From AP-15 sp963700195 (lineage in GTDB: Bacteria; Pseudomonadota; Alphaproteobacteria; ATCC43930; CGMCC-115725), in the NCBI GenBank assembly GCA_963700195.1, contig CAVOWQ010000007.1, forward strand, positions 83,745-147,744: a DNA stretch of 64,000 nucleotides. The letters run 5' to 3'. The notes under the pieces were generated by a model, which was not told the DNA's origin, ran no database searches, and saw nothing but the letters and a program-made list of their open reading frames with translations. Below are positions 49,565 through 59,358 of the stretch, one piece after another. The translations under genes were made by a program, and so were the position numbers. Position 1 is the first letter of the stretch; the number at the start of each line of letters is the position of its first letter.

Positions 49565-52279
49565 ATGAAAGTCGTCGTCGTCGAATTGCCCGCAAAGGCG
49601 AAGACCATCAACAAGTATCTGGGCAGCGACTACAAGGTCGTGGCCAGCTACGGCCATGTCCGCGACCTTCCGGCAAAGGATGGCTCGGTTCTGCCGGATG
49701 CGGATTTTGCGATGTCGTGGGAGGTCGACGGCAAGTCCGAAAAGCATCTGAAGACGATCCTCGAAGCGGTGCGCGGCGCCGACCGCCTGTTCCTGGCGAC
49801 CGACCCCGACCGCGAAGGCGAGGCAATTTCGTGGCACGTGAGCGAGGTGCTCGGTTCCCGCCGCGGGCTGAAGCACCTCGACATCAAGCGCGTCGTCTTC
49901 AACGAGGTGACCAAGAACGCGGTGCTCGATGCGTTCACGCGGCCTCGCGAGATCGACCGCGAGCTGGTCGAGGCCTATCTCGCCCGCCGGGCGCTCGATT
50001 ACCTCGTCGGCTTCACTTTATCGCCGGTGCTGTGGCGCAAGCTTCCGGGCAGCCGCTCGGCGGGGCGCGTTCAGTCCGTCGCGCTGCGCCTGGTCTGCGA
50101 GCGGGAATCCGAGATCGAGGCCTTCAAATCCCGCGAATACTGGACGATCGAGGTCGAGTTCAAGACCGAGGCCGGACAGACCTTTACGGCGCGGCTGACC
50201 CATCTCGACGGCAAGCGCCTCGAGCGCTTCGATCTCGACAGCGAGGCCAAGGCGCGGGCGGCGGCCGACGCGATCCTGCGCGCGTCCGGCTTTACGGTCG
50301 CCGAGATCGACAGCCGGCAGGTCCGCCGCAACCCGTTCCCGCCCTTCACGACCTCGACCCTGCAGCAGGAGGCGTCCCGCAAGCTCGGCCTGTCGGCCAA
50401 CCGGACGATGCAGATCGCACAGCGGCTCTATGAGGGCATCGAGCTCGCCGGCGAGACGGTGGGATTGATCACGTATATGCGGACCGATGGCGTCGCGATT
50501 TCGGCCGAGGCGATCGCCGCGGCTCGCAATCTGATCGGCGGCGAATTCGGACCACGCTATCTGCCGGACGCGCCGCGGGTTTATCGCAGCCCCGCCAAGA
50601 ACGCGCAGGAAGCGCACGAAGCGATCCGGCCCACCGATCTCGCGCGCAAGCCCGCCGATGTCGGCCGCCATCTCGACCGCGACCAGCTCCGGCTCTACGA
50701 GCTGATCTGGAAGCGGACTGTGGCGAGCCAGATGGCGTCGGCATTGCTCGAGCAGGTCGCGGTCGACATCGCCGATGCCGCGGGGCGGCTCCGCCTGCGC
50801 GCGAACGGCTCCGTAATCCTGTTCGACGGGTTTCTCACGCTCTACCAGGAGGACCGCGACGACACCACCGATGAGGAAGGGGAAGGCGGGCGGCTGCCGG
50901 CGATGCGCAAGGCCGAACAGCTCGCGCGCGGCGAGGTGACGCCGAGCCAGCATTTCACGCAGCCGCCGCCGCGCTACACCGAAGCCAGTCTCGTCAAGAA
51001 ACTCGAAGAGCTCGGCATCGGCCGCCCTTCGACTTATGCCTCGATCCTGCAAGTCCTGCAGGACCGCGACTATGTCCGCCTAGAAAAGCGGCGATTTGTG
51101 CCAGAGGACCGAGGGCGCTTCGTCACCGCATTTCTGACCAACTTCTTCGAGCGCTACGTCGAGTACAACTTTACCGCCGACCTCGAAAATCAGCTCGACG
51201 ACGTTTCCGGCGGACGCATCGATTGGAAGGAGGTTTTGCGGAATTTCTGGCGCGATTTCTCGGCCGCGATCGACGGCACCAAGGATTTGACGATCAGTCA
51301 GGTGCTGACGGCTCTCGACGAGGCACTCGGACCGCACTTTTTTCCCAATGGCGATTCCGGGCACGACCCGCGCCTCTGCCCCGTTTGCGGCGCCGGCAGA
51401 CTCAGCCTCAAGCTCGGCAAGTTCGGCGCCTTCATCGGCTGCTCCAATTACCCGAGTTGCCGCTTTACGAGGCCGCTGGCAGTAGAGAGCGACGCCGAGG
51501 CCACCACTCCCGAAACCGCGCTCGGCACCGACCCCGGGACCGGCTTGGCGGTCGCGCTGAAAAAGGGCCCCTATGGTCATTACGTGCAACTCGGTGAAGG
51601 CAATGGCGAGTTCAAGCCTAAGCGGGTAGCCCTGCCCCGCTCCCTGAAGCCGGCCGAAATCGATCTCGAGACCGCACTGCGGCTGCTCGCTTTGCCGCGC
51701 GAGCTCGGGCGTCATCCCGAAACGGGCGAGGCGATCGTCGCCGGCATCGGCCGGTTCGGCGCGTACATCAAGCACGGAACGACCTTCAAATCGCTCGGCG
51801 CGGACGACGACGTATTGACAATCGGGCTAAACCGCGCCGTCGTGCTGCTGGCCGAGCCGTCTTCGGCGCAGCGTCGCGGGCCGCAGCTGCTCCGTGAACT
51901 CGGGGCCCACCCCGAAGGCGGCGTGGTCGGCATCTATCGCGGACGCTACGGCCCCTATGCCAGCCACGACGGAGTATTTGCGTCACTGCCGCGCAACGCC
52001 GATCCCGACACCTTCTCCCTTGCCGAGGCATTGCCGCTGCTCGCCGCACAGCGCGACAAGGGCAAGAAGAGGGGGCGCAAGACCGCCAAAGCGGCCTCGA
52101 GAAGGGCGGCCCCAACCAAGGCCGCCAAGAATGGCGCCAGACCGCAAAGAGCTACAACTGTCGTCAAGAAAAAACCTGCGACGGCAAAAAAGACAGCAGC
52201 AGCCAAAAAGACCGCTGCAACAAAGACCAGCACCAGTCGATCGACGGCAAAGACATCCCGTAGCCCGGCGTCTCGCTGA
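49565..52279 (+). CDS. topA: DNA topoisomerase I
   Basis: A 904-residue type IA topoisomerase that relaxes negative supercoils. The TOPRIM domain begins VVVVELPAKAKTINKYLG (the usual ESPAKAKT reads ELPAKAKT) and includes DPDREGEAISWH. The active-site Tyr is in GLITYMRTDGVAIS. A four-cysteine zinc finger (CPVCGAG...CSNYPSC) follows at about residue 605, then repeated C-terminal domains (GPYGHYVQLGEG, RFGAYIKHG, GRYGPYASHDG). The last 60 residues are Lys/Ala-rich, typical for alphaproteobacteria. ATG at 49565 is preferred over TTG at 49562. Confidence 0.96.
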   Translation: MKVVVVELPAKAKTINKYLGSDYKVVASYGHVRDLPAKDGSVLPDADFAMSWEVDGKSEKHLKTILEAVRGADRLFLATDPDREGEAISWHVSEVLGSRRGLKHLDIKRVVFNEVTKNAVLDAFTRPREIDRELVEAYLARRALDYLVGFTLSPVLWRKLPGSRSAGRVQSVALRLVCERESEIEAFKSREYWTIEVEFKTEAGQTFTARLTHLDGKRLERFDLDSEAKARAAADAILRASGFTVAEIDSRQVRRNPFPPFTTSTLQQEASRKLGLSANRTMQIAQRLYEGIELAGETVGLITYMRTDGVAISAEAIAAARNLIGGEFGPRYLPDAPRVYRSPAKNAQEAHEAIRPTDLARKPADVGRHLDRDQLRLYELIWKRTVASQMASALLEQVAVDIADAAGRLRLRANGSVILFDGFLTLYQEDRDDTTDEEGEGGRLPAMRKAEQLARGEVTPSQHFTQPPPRYTEASLVKKLEELGIGRPSTYASILQVLQDRDYVRLEKRRFVPEDRGRFVTAFLTNFFERYVEYNFTADLENQLDDVSGGRIDWKEVLRNFWRDFSAAIDGTKDLTISQVLTALDEALGPHFFPNGDSGHDPRLCPVCGAGRLSLKLGKFGAFIGCSNYPSCRFTRPLAVESDAEATTPETALGTDPGTGLAVALKKGPYGHYVQLGEGNGEFKPKRVALPRSLKPAEIDLETALRLLALPRELGRHPETGEAIVAGIGRFGAYIKHGTTFKSLGADDDVLTIGLNRAVVLLAEPSSAQRRGPQLLRELGAHPEGGVVGIYRGRYGPYASHDGVFASLPRNADPDTFSLAEALPLLAAQRDKGKKRGRKTAKAASRRAAPTKAAKNGARPQRATTVVKKKPATAKKTAAAKKTAATKTSTSRSTAKTSRSPASR

Positions 52280-52330
52280 GAGCATTTGAAGAAATCGCGC
52301 TTGAAATGCAGTCAACAGATCTTTCCTCGC

Positions 52331-52450
52331 TTTCCCGGCGAAAGCCGGGAGCCATTCTTCCTCCACTCGGAACTTCTTTAAGCATCGCAATGCCTTGCCA
52401 GCGGGTAGGGGCTCGTGCCGCGGAACAATAGACCCCGGCTTTCGCCGGGG
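52331..52450. repeat. palindrome pair CCGGCGAAAGCCGG (family 2)
   Basis: TCCCGGCGAAAGCCGGGA (52331-52348) and CCCCGGCTTTCGCCGGGG (52433-52450) are hairpins on either side of 84 bp of unique sequence in the gap between topA and rnr. They match the pair at 32751-32801. The whole 213-bp gap holds no gene. Confidence 0.7.
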
Positions 52451-52493
52451 AAGCGTATGAATTAGCGATGGATGTTTCTTTCACACGCTGTGA

Positions 52494-54719
52494 GTGGTGA
52501 AATCTCGCGCGAATAGTTCCGGAGAGCAGCGCCGGAGCGAACTGCCTTCGTCGGCCGAGCTTCTCGCCTTTATCCGCGGAAGCCCCTCTGCGGTCGGCAA
52601 GCGCGAAATCGCGCGCGCCTTTGCCGTGGCGCCGGGCAATCGCCCGGAACTGCGCGACATGCTGCGCAACATCGAGCGTTCCGGGGCCGTCACCCGCGCC
52701 GCCAACCGGCGCTTTGTCGCCGCTCCGCCGTTTCTTGAGGTGACCGTCATCGAGTGCATCGGCAGCGACGAGGACGGGCTGGCGCTCGCCCGCCCGGTCG
52801 CGTGGCCGGGGCCTGAGCCGGCGCCGATTTTGCGCATCAGCGAGACCGGGACGAGCGAGACGATAAAGGTCGGCGAGCGCGCCGCGGCACGGCTCGTCGC
52901 ACTCGAAACCGGCGACATCGAAGCGCAGATCATCCGCCGGCTCGACAGCGCCGGCGAGCGGATCATCGGGACGTTCCAGGATACCCGCGAGGGCGGCAGG
53001 CTGGTGCCGGCAGACCGGCGCAACCGTAACGAGTATCGGGTCGCGGCGCGCGACACGGGCGGTGCCCGGGAAGGCGAATTGGTCGTTGCCGAGCAGCTCG
53101 CCGCGGGAAGGCTCGGCGCGCCGCGCGCCCGCGTCATCGAGCGGCTGGGTCCCGCCTCGGTCCCCGGCGCGATCAGCCTGCTGGCGATCGCCGCCTACGA
53201 CATTCCGACCGAATTTCCCGCCGCTGCGCTTGCCGAAGCCGAGGCGGCATTGCCGGTCAGTCCGGCCGGACGTTTCGATCTGCGGGATATCCCGCTGGTC
53301 ACGATCGATGGCAGCGACGCCCGCGATTTCGACGACGCGGTGTGGGCCGAGCCGGACCTCGACCCGGAGAACCAGCGCGGCTGGCACCTCATCGTGGCCA
53401 TCGCCGACGTCGCCTGGTATGTGCGGCCCGGCAGCGCTCTCGACCGCGAGGCCGAACGGCGCGGCAACTCGGTCTATTTTCCCGATCGCGTCGTCCCGAT
53501 GCTGCCCGAAGCGCTGTCGAACGAGCTGTGCTCGCTAAAGCCCGGCGTCGACCGCGCCTGCCTCGCCGTCCACCTCTGGATCGACGCCGCCGGCCGCAAG
53601 CGGCGCCATCGCTTCGAGCGCGGCATCATGCGTTCCGCTGCGCGTCTGACCTATGAAGAGATCCAAGCGGCCCGGGACGGCAGTGCCGGTTGCGCCCTGG
53701 CGCCGGATTCCATCGCCGCTCTCTATGGCGCCTATGCAGCCCTCGCCGCGGCGCGGGCGGCACGCGGAGCACTGGAACTGGACCGCAACGAAGATCGGGT
53801 CGTCCTCGATGCCGAGAAGCGGCCGGCGGCGATCGTGCGCGCTGTGCGGCTCGACAGCCACCGGCTGATCGAGGAATTCATGATCCTGGCGAATGTTGCC
53901 GCCGCCGAGGAGCTCGAGGCGCGCCGGCAACCTTGCATGTACCGCGTGCACGACGCACCCGACCCGGACAAAGTGGAGGCACTGCGCGTCTTTCTGGAAG
54001 AGACCGGCCTTCCCGGCCTGGCATTGGCCAAGGGGCAGGCGATAAAGCCGGAACTGTTCAATCGCGTGCTGCGCCGCGCCGCCGGCACCGGCGAGGCCGT
54101 GCTGGTCAATGATCTCGTCCTGCGCTGCCAGGCGCAGGCCGCCTACAGTCCGAACAATATCGGGCATTTCGGTCTGGCGCTGCGCCGCTACGCCCATTTC
54201 ACCTCACCGATCCGCCGCTACGCCGACCTCTTGGTGCATCGCGCGCTGCTCGGAGATGCGGAAGCGGAAACCGGCCATGACCAGCTCGAAGCGATTGCGG
54301 CGCACATCTCGGCCACCGAACGGCGCGCTGCCGACGCTGAGCGGGCCGCCATCGACCGCTACCGCGCGACCCTCCTCGCCGGATCGGTCGGCAGCCTCTT
54401 CACCGCCGACATCAGCGGGGTCGCGAGCTTCGGGTTGTTCGTGAGATTGCGGGAAAACGGCGCCGACGGCCTCGTCCCGATTTCGACCCTGCCCGGTGAC
54501 TATTATGTCCGCGACGAGAGAACCCAGCGATTGGTCGGGCGCAATTCCGGCCGGGTCTACCGCCTCGGCGAGGAGGTGCTGGTGCGCCTCGTCCAAGCCG
54601 ACGGGATCGGCGGCCGCCTAGTTTTCCGCATCGAGGAAGAGACGGAGTCGGGCGCAGCTGACAGCGCTCGGCGCATAAGACGGGGCCCTGGCAGGAATCC
54701 GAAAAGACGGCGCAAATGA
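52494..54719 (+). CDS. rnr: ribonuclease R
   Basis: A 741-residue processive 3'-5' exoribonuclease that degrades structured RNA. An N-terminal winged-helix region and cold-shock domains are followed by the RNB catalytic domain with the acidic cluster TIDGSDARDFDDAVWAEPD, then HFTSPIRRYADLLVHRAL and a C-terminal S1 domain (GSLFTADISGVASFGLFVRL) with a basic tail (RRGPGRNPKRRRK). The start is GTG at 52494 or 52497. It lies after topA, an order common in alphaproteobacteria. Confidence 0.95.
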   Translation: MVKSRANSSGEQRRSELPSSAELLAFIRGSPSAVGKREIARAFAVAPGNRPELRDMLRNIERSGAVTRAANRRFVAAPPFLEVTVIECIGSDEDGLALARPVAWPGPEPAPILRISETGTSETIKVGERAAARLVALETGDIEAQIIRRLDSAGERIIGTFQDTREGGRLVPADRRNRNEYRVAARDTGGAREGELVVAEQLAAGRLGAPRARVIERLGPASVPGAISLLAIAAYDIPTEFPAAALAEAEAALPVSPAGRFDLRDIPLVTIDGSDARDFDDAVWAEPDLDPENQRGWHLIVAIADVAWYVRPGSALDREAERRGNSVYFPDRVVPMLPEALSNELCSLKPGVDRACLAVHLWIDAAGRKRRHRFERGIMRSAARLTYEEIQAARDGSAGCALAPDSIAALYGAYAALAAARAARGALELDRNEDRVVLDAEKRPAAIVRAVRLDSHRLIEEFMILANVAAAEELEARRQPCMYRVHDAPDPDKVEALRVFLEETGLPGLALAKGQAIKPELFNRVLRRAAGTGEAVLVNDLVLRCQAQAAYSPNNIGHFGLALRRYAHFTSPIRRYADLLVHRALLGDAEAETGHDQLEAIAAHISATERRAADAERAAIDRYRATLLAGSVGSLFTADISGVASFGLFVRLRENGADGLVPISTLPGDYYVRDERTQRLVGRNSGRVYRLGEEVLVRLVQADGIGGRLVFRIEEETESGAADSARRIRRGPGRNPKRRRK

Positions 54720-54756
54720 GAGCGCCATCTCGGCACAAGACGGCAGTGGTCCAAAA

Positions 54757-55692
54757 ATGAAGCCATTCCGGTTCGGGGTGAACGTTCGTCACGCGCAATC
54801 GCGCGCCGAATGGGCGGAGAAGGCTCGCAAGGTCGAAGATCTCAGCTACAGCACCTTGACCATCCCCGATCATCTTACAGACCTTATGGCGCCGATACCT
54901 GCACTGATCAGTGCAGCCGAGGCGACCAAACATATCCGCGTCGGCACCAACGTGCTCAACAACGATTTTCGCCATCCGGTCTTGGTCGCGCGCGAGGCGG
55001 CTACAATCGATCTTCTGACTGATGGGCGACTGCAACTCGGCTTGGGCGCCGGCAGCATCCGGTCGGAATATGAGCAAGCGGGGTTGAGCTTCGATCGGGG
55101 TCGCACCCGGGTTGAGCGGCTGTCCGAAGCGGTCACGATCATCAAGGGTCTGCTCAGTGGAGAGGAAGTCACTTTCTCGGGTCGGCACTATCGCGTGACG
55201 GGCCACGCCATCGCCCCCACTCCCGTCCAGAAACCCCGCCCGCCAATCCTCATCGGCGGCAACGGGCCGCGTCTCCTCGCCCTTGCGGCGCGGGAAGCGG
55301 ATATCGTGGGTTTCTCGGGAATAACGTTCAAGAGCGGTGGAACGGCATCACCAGACCTCTCCGGGTGGAGGCCATCGAGCGTCGACGAACGGGTTCAACG
55401 CATACGCGACATTGCGGGTGAGCGATATGCTCGCTTGGAGCTGAACGCGCTGGTGCAGCGGGTTGTCGTGACGGACGACCGTCACGGGGCGGCGGAGGAG
55501 CTGGCGAGCCGCTGGCCGCAGTTGAGCGCCAACGACATTCTCCAAAGCCCCTACGTTCTCATCGGGACAGTGGACCAGATGGTTGAAGATCTAACAACGC
55601 GTCGACAGCGCTGGGACATCTCCTATTATGTGGTCCACGAGCCCTACCTAGACGATTTCGCACACGTCGTCGCCCGCCTTGCCGGTAAGTAG
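54757..55692 (+). CDS. LLM-class flavin/F420-dependent oxidoreductase (MSMEG_2516-like)
   Basis: A 311-residue luciferase-like TIM-barrel oxidoreductase. FRFGVNVRHAQSRAEWAEKA, YSTLTIPDHLTDLMAPIPAL, HIRVGTNVLNNDFRHPVLVA, LGLGAGSIRSEYEQAG and ILIGGNGPRLLALAAREADI follow the pattern of the TIGR03621 subgroup, which is best known from actinobacteria. Whether this organism uses F420 or FMN cannot be told. It starts 37 bp after rnr but shows different base usage and may be a separate acquisition. Confidence 0.88.
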   Translation: MKPFRFGVNVRHAQSRAEWAEKARKVEDLSYSTLTIPDHLTDLMAPIPALISAAEATKHIRVGTNVLNNDFRHPVLVAREAATIDLLTDGRLQLGLGAGSIRSEYEQAGLSFDRGRTRVERLSEAVTIIKGLLSGEEVTFSGRHYRVTGHAIAPTPVQKPRPPILIGGNGPRLLALAAREADIVGFSGITFKSGGTASPDLSGWRPSSVDERVQRIRDIAGERYARLELNALVQRVVVTDDRHGAAEELASRWPQLSANDILQSPYVLIGTVDQMVEDLTTRRQRWDISYYVVHEPYLDDFAHVVARLAGK

Positions 55693-56042
55693 GCGCGCCC
55701 TCCCGGACTTTTACCGGCCTTGGGCGCTGTTCCGATGAACACGTTCCTTCTCTTCATGCGGGCTAATGAACGGAACCCCTCTTCTCCTCGAATCTGCACT
55801 CAACGCCGATCGCGCAAAGCTTCGCGCCGCTGTTTTTTTGGTTTTTTTCAAATAGGGCTTCGCGTTCCCCGCGATACCGTGATCGGTTCAGCCCAACCGA
55901 GAGGCCCTCGTCACCCCAGGTGATGTGGAACGAGCGCCATTGATCGAGTTCGAGCGGGCGTTCTACTGTGCTCCCTCCGGCCAAGGCAGTATCGCCGAAG
56001 TTGGTGGGGAGAGTCTGGGGCTTCCTCTTGGGAGTTAATGCC
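55693..56042. other. 350-bp intergenic stretch
   Basis: Mostly without features. A run of seven T, two G and seven T near 55830-55850 follows a weak GCGC stem and could act as a terminator for the oxidoreductase gene. On the minus strand 55984-55763 an open frame contains LELDQWRSFHITWGDEGLSV, which looks like real protein sequence, perhaps a gene remnant, but no family could be named. Confidence 0.3.
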
Positions 56043-57680
56043 GTGTCGCTGCGTCCGGCCGCCGCGCCTATGCGAGCGTGCAGCCTTGTCCTCCTCGCCG
56101 GCCTTGCGGCCTGTGCCGAGCGTCAGGCGTTGCCCAGCGATCCGACGGGACGGCTGTTCGCGCGTGGCCTCGACGAGATAACCGATCTCTACATCACCCC
56201 GGTCTCCAGCCGGCTGCTGGTTCTGGGCGGCGCCGCGCGGCTGTCGCGCCTCGACGACAAGTTTTCGGTGGCGGAGACTCCGGGACCGGATAAGACATAC
56301 CTCGTACTGTCTTATGCTGGGCGCGAAGTGGCCGGCTACCCAATACCCTCGCATGACGACCCGCGTGATTGGGGGGCGTTGACGGGGCGGCTGGTGGCCG
56401 ACGCGAAGTCCGCGTCCACGAAAGTTGCGGCGCTGCCGGAGGACAAGATCGACAAGACGCTGTTCGATGGCATCACCGCGGGGCTCGACCGCTTCTCCCG
56501 CTACTCCTCGCCCGACATAGCCCGCGATCAGCGCGCCGCTCGCGACGGGTTCGGCGGCATTGGAGTGACCCTCGATACCTCCAAGAAGGAATTTCGGATC
56601 ACGGCGGTCACGCCGCAAAGCGCCGCCGAACTAGCCGGCATAAAGCCCGACGACAGGCTCGTAGCCATCGACAAGGTGCCGACGGCCGGACGCTCCCACA
56701 GCGATGTGGTTCACGCGCTGCGCGGGCCGATTCTCAGCACGGTGGAAGTAACCGTCTATCGCCCCAGCCTCGCTCAGAACCGGACCTTCCACCTGCAGCG
56801 CGAGCTAGTGATCCTCCCGACCGTGATGGCGTCGCGCGACGGCGATATCGCGGTCTTTCAGGTGACGAGCTTCAACCAGAACACGACGCAGCAGGTCGTC
56901 GAAGCCCTTGATAATCTGAAGCGCGAGATGGGGCCGCAGCTCCATGGGATCGTGCTCGACCTGCGCAACGACCCGGGCGGGCTGCTCGATCAGGCAGTGA
57001 GCCTCGTAGACGTGTTCATACCGAACGGCCCGATCGTCGCGACGATCGGCCGCCACCCGGCGAGCCGCCAGTTTTTCGAAGCTTCGGGGGACAGTATCGC
57101 GCCGCGGATACCGGTCGTCGTCTTGGTCAACGGCGGCTCGGCTTCGGCCTCGGAGATCGTTGCCGCTGCCTTGCAGGATGCCGGACGGGCGGTCGTCGTC
57201 GGCAGCGCCTCCTATGGGAAAGGCACGGTGCAAACCGTCTTGCGGCTGCCGAACGACGGAGAGCTGACATTGACCTGGGCCCAGCTCGTCGCCCCGTCGG
57301 GGTATCTTCTGCACGAGCACGGCGTCGTCCCGACCCTGTGCACGAGCGATCTCGGGGACGACGACCGCTTCGTGCAGATAGCGATTCAACGTGCGGCGGC
57401 ATCACCCGCGGCCTCACCGGATGCAACGCGGGCGCGTGCATCACTCGACGAAAACGGCTGGTCTCAGCTGCGCCGCTCTTGCCCGGCCCGGCCGGGCGAC
57501 CACGAGATCGACGTCAAGGTCGCGAAGCGGCTCCTTGACGACCCCGTTCTCTATAGTCAGGCGGTGCATGCGATCGGGGCCAGCCCGAGCGTGGCGGCCG
57601 TTCCGGTCGCCACCCCGCCGACGCTCCCCGCCTTGACAGGAGCCAACCCGGCGTTATCTTCCACCCCACGCAACCCCTGA
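56043..57680 (+). CDS. S41 family C-terminal processing peptidase, lipoprotein
   Basis: A 545-residue periplasmic serine protease anchored as a lipoprotein (signal RACSLVLLAGLAAC, lipobox LAAC). An N-terminal helical domain and a PDZ domain (GFGGIGVTLDTSKKEFRITA) precede the S41 core: VFQVTSFNQNT, IVLDLRNDPGGLLDQAVSLV, nucleophile Ser in NGGSASASEIVAAAL and Lys in SYGKGTVQT. GTG at 56043 is chosen because GGGAG lies eight bases before it; ATG at 56070 is the alternative. Ctp proteases trim envelope proteins. It precedes rpmG by 16 bp. Confidence 0.92.
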   Translation: MSLRPAAAPMRACSLVLLAGLAACAERQALPSDPTGRLFARGLDEITDLYITPVSSRLLVLGGAARLSRLDDKFSVAETPGPDKTYLVLSYAGREVAGYPIPSHDDPRDWGALTGRLVADAKSASTKVAALPEDKIDKTLFDGITAGLDRFSRYSSPDIARDQRAARDGFGGIGVTLDTSKKEFRITAVTPQSAAELAGIKPDDRLVAIDKVPTAGRSHSDVVHALRGPILSTVEVTVYRPSLAQNRTFHLQRELVILPTVMASRDGDIAVFQVTSFNQNTTQQVVEALDNLKREMGPQLHGIVLDLRNDPGGLLDQAVSLVDVFIPNGPIVATIGRHPASRQFFEASGDSIAPRIPVVVLVNGGSASASEIVAAALQDAGRAVVVGSASYGKGTVQTVLRLPNDGELTLTWAQLVAPSGYLLHEHGVVPTLCTSDLGDDDRFVQIAIQRAAASPAASPDATRARASLDENGWSQLRRSCPARPGDHEIDVKVAKRLLDDPVLYSQAVHAIGASPSVAAVPVATPPTLPALTGANPALSSTPRNP

Positions 57681-57696
57681 AGCCGAGAGTCCTCGT

Positions 57697-57864
57697 ATGG
57701 CCAAGACAAATACAGTCCTCATCAAGCTGGTCAGCAGCGCTGATACCGGGTTCTTCTATGTCACGAAGAAAAATCCGCGCAGCAAAACCAACAAGCTCGA
57801 ACTGAAGAAATTCGACCCGATCGCCCGCAAGCACGTCGTATTCAAGGAAGCAAAGATAAAATAG
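57697..57864 (+). CDS. rpmG: 50S ribosomal protein L33
   Basis: The 55-residue large-subunit protein L33: AKTNTVLIKLVSSADTGFFY, VTKKNPRSKTNKLELKKFDP and IARKHVVFKEAKIK. The zinc-ribbon cysteines of the C+ type are absent, so this is the C- form that does not bind zinc. It converges on pleD, leaving 24 bp between stops with a short CGCGC/GCGCG hairpin. Confidence 0.97.
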   Translation: MAKTNTVLIKLVSSADTGFFYVTKKNPRSKTNKLELKKFDPIARKHVVFKEAKIK

Positions 57865-57888
57865 AGTTCGCGCCTGCGCGAGCCGGTC

Positions 57889-59319
57889 TCATGACTGGAT
57901 CGCGACGCCGGCCTCCTCGGTCTGCGATGAGTTTAGTTTAGGCGGCACCATGGCGGCCGATCGCACTATCACACAATTCCGCCCGCGCTTTTTGCCAGCG
58001 TAAAGGGCATCATCGGCGCGGCTGAGCAGACGTTCACGGTCATCGCCGGCCGCGGCAGACGCCACGCCGATGCTGATCGTCACCGAGAGCTTTCGACCGT
58101 CGGGCTTGATCGTGACCGGCTCACGCGCCACCGCCGCGCGCAGCCGCTCGGCAACCGCTGCGGCAATCGCGATATCGGTCTCCGGCATGACAACGACAAA
58201 CTCGTCACCCGCACCGTCTCCGCGTCGGGCGACGAGGTCGACGCTGCGGACGCAGTGCGTCGTCCGCGCGGCGAGTTCGCGCAGCACCTCATCTCCTGCG
58301 GCATGACCGTAAGTATCGTTTACCTGCTTGAAGTTATCGATATCGAACAGCAAGACGGCTGCGCTGATGCCGTCCTGGTTCACGCGCTGGATGAGTTCGT
58401 CAAGGTGAACGAATAGATATCGCCGGTGATAGAGGCCCGTCAGCTCATCGGTCAGGGCAAGCTCGAGGCTGCGGCGATAATTCTGTTCCAACCGGTTCTG
58501 CAGCCTCTTGCGGCGAACCTGAGTGGCCGTGCGGGCCAGCACTTCGTTCCGATCCACCGGGCGCACCAAATAGTCGTTTGCGCCCAAATCGAGCCCCTTG
58601 GCAAGACGAGGCAAATCCCTGTCGTCAGCAATCAACAAGATCGGCAGTTGACGCCAGGTTTCGTTGGCCCGACACTGCGTAACGAGCCGCAACGCGTCGC
58701 TGCCCGGTGTGGACAAGCTGGCAATGATCAGCTCGATGTCGGGTGCGAGCGACATCCATGCTTCGGCGCAGGTCGATGCGCGCGCCACCTGATGGGCGAT
58801 CGGCAACAATGTCTCGGTCATTCGGGCAACCGCGAATTCATCGTCATCGACGATCATGATGCGGGCGGGACCGGTATCCTCTGAAACAGGGGTGTCGCCG
58901 CCGAACTTGCTGCAGATCCCCTCGCGAACGCGCAGCTCCTCCATCATCCGCTTCAACCGCACGAGCGAGCGGACGCGGGCGAACAGCGCGACATCGTTCA
59001 CCGGCTTGGTCAGGAAATCGTCGGCGCCGGCATCGAGGCCGCGCAACCGGTTGGCGGTATCGGAGAGCGCCGTGACCATGACGACCGGAACATCGACGGT
59101 TCGCCGATTGGCCTTCAGCTGGCGGCAAACCTCGAACCCGTCCATCCGCGGCATCATGACGTCGAGTAGAATTACGTCGGGAAGTTCGGTCTCCGCGATT
59201 TCCAGGGCGGCAGGTCCGTTATAAGCCGTCAAAACGTCGAAATACTCGCTCGACAGCTTTGCCTCGAGCAGTTTTACGTTCGCCTCGATATCGTCGACAA
59301 CCAATACTCGGCCAGACAT
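57889..59319 (-). CDS. pleD: PleD diguanylate cyclase response regulator, altered GGDEF loop
   Basis: A 476-residue protein with receiver 1 (phospho-Asp53 in VILLDVMMPRMDG), adaptor receiver 2 and a GGDEF domain (LALTDELTGLYHRRYLFVHL). It makes cyclic di-GMP and drives the motile-to-sessile switch in Caulobacter-type cell cycles. The signature loop is odd: where homologues read RYGGEEF it reads RRGDGAGDEF, with three extra residues and Ala in place of the first Gly. The upstream RSVD could be the inhibitory RxxD site but is eight, not five, residues away. It follows divK by 39 bp, as in other alphaproteobacteria. Confidence 0.94.
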   Translation of the reverse strand: MSGRVLVVDDIEANVKLLEAKLSSEYFDVLTAYNGPAALEIAETELPDVILLDVMMPRMDGFEVCRQLKANRRTVDVPVVMVTALSDTANRLRGLDAGADDFLTKPVNDVALFARVRSLVRLKRMMEELRVREGICSKFGGDTPVSEDTGPARIMIVDDDEFAVARMTETLLPIAHQVARASTCAEAWMSLAPDIELIIASLSTPGSDALRLVTQCRANETWRQLPILLIADDRDLPRLAKGLDLGANDYLVRPVDRNEVLARTATQVRRKRLQNRLEQNYRRSLELALTDELTGLYHRRYLFVHLDELIQRVNQDGISAAVLLFDIDNFKQVNDTYGHAAGDEVLRELAARTTHCVRSVDLVARRGDGAGDEFVVVMPETDIAIAAAVAERLRAAVAREPVTIKPDGRKLSVTISIGVASAAAGDDRERLLSRADDALYAGKKRGRNCVIVRSAAMVPPKLNSSQTEEAGVAIQS

Positions 59320-59358
59320 CAGCCTCTCGTACTCGAAGGATCGAGCCGGGCACCCCTC

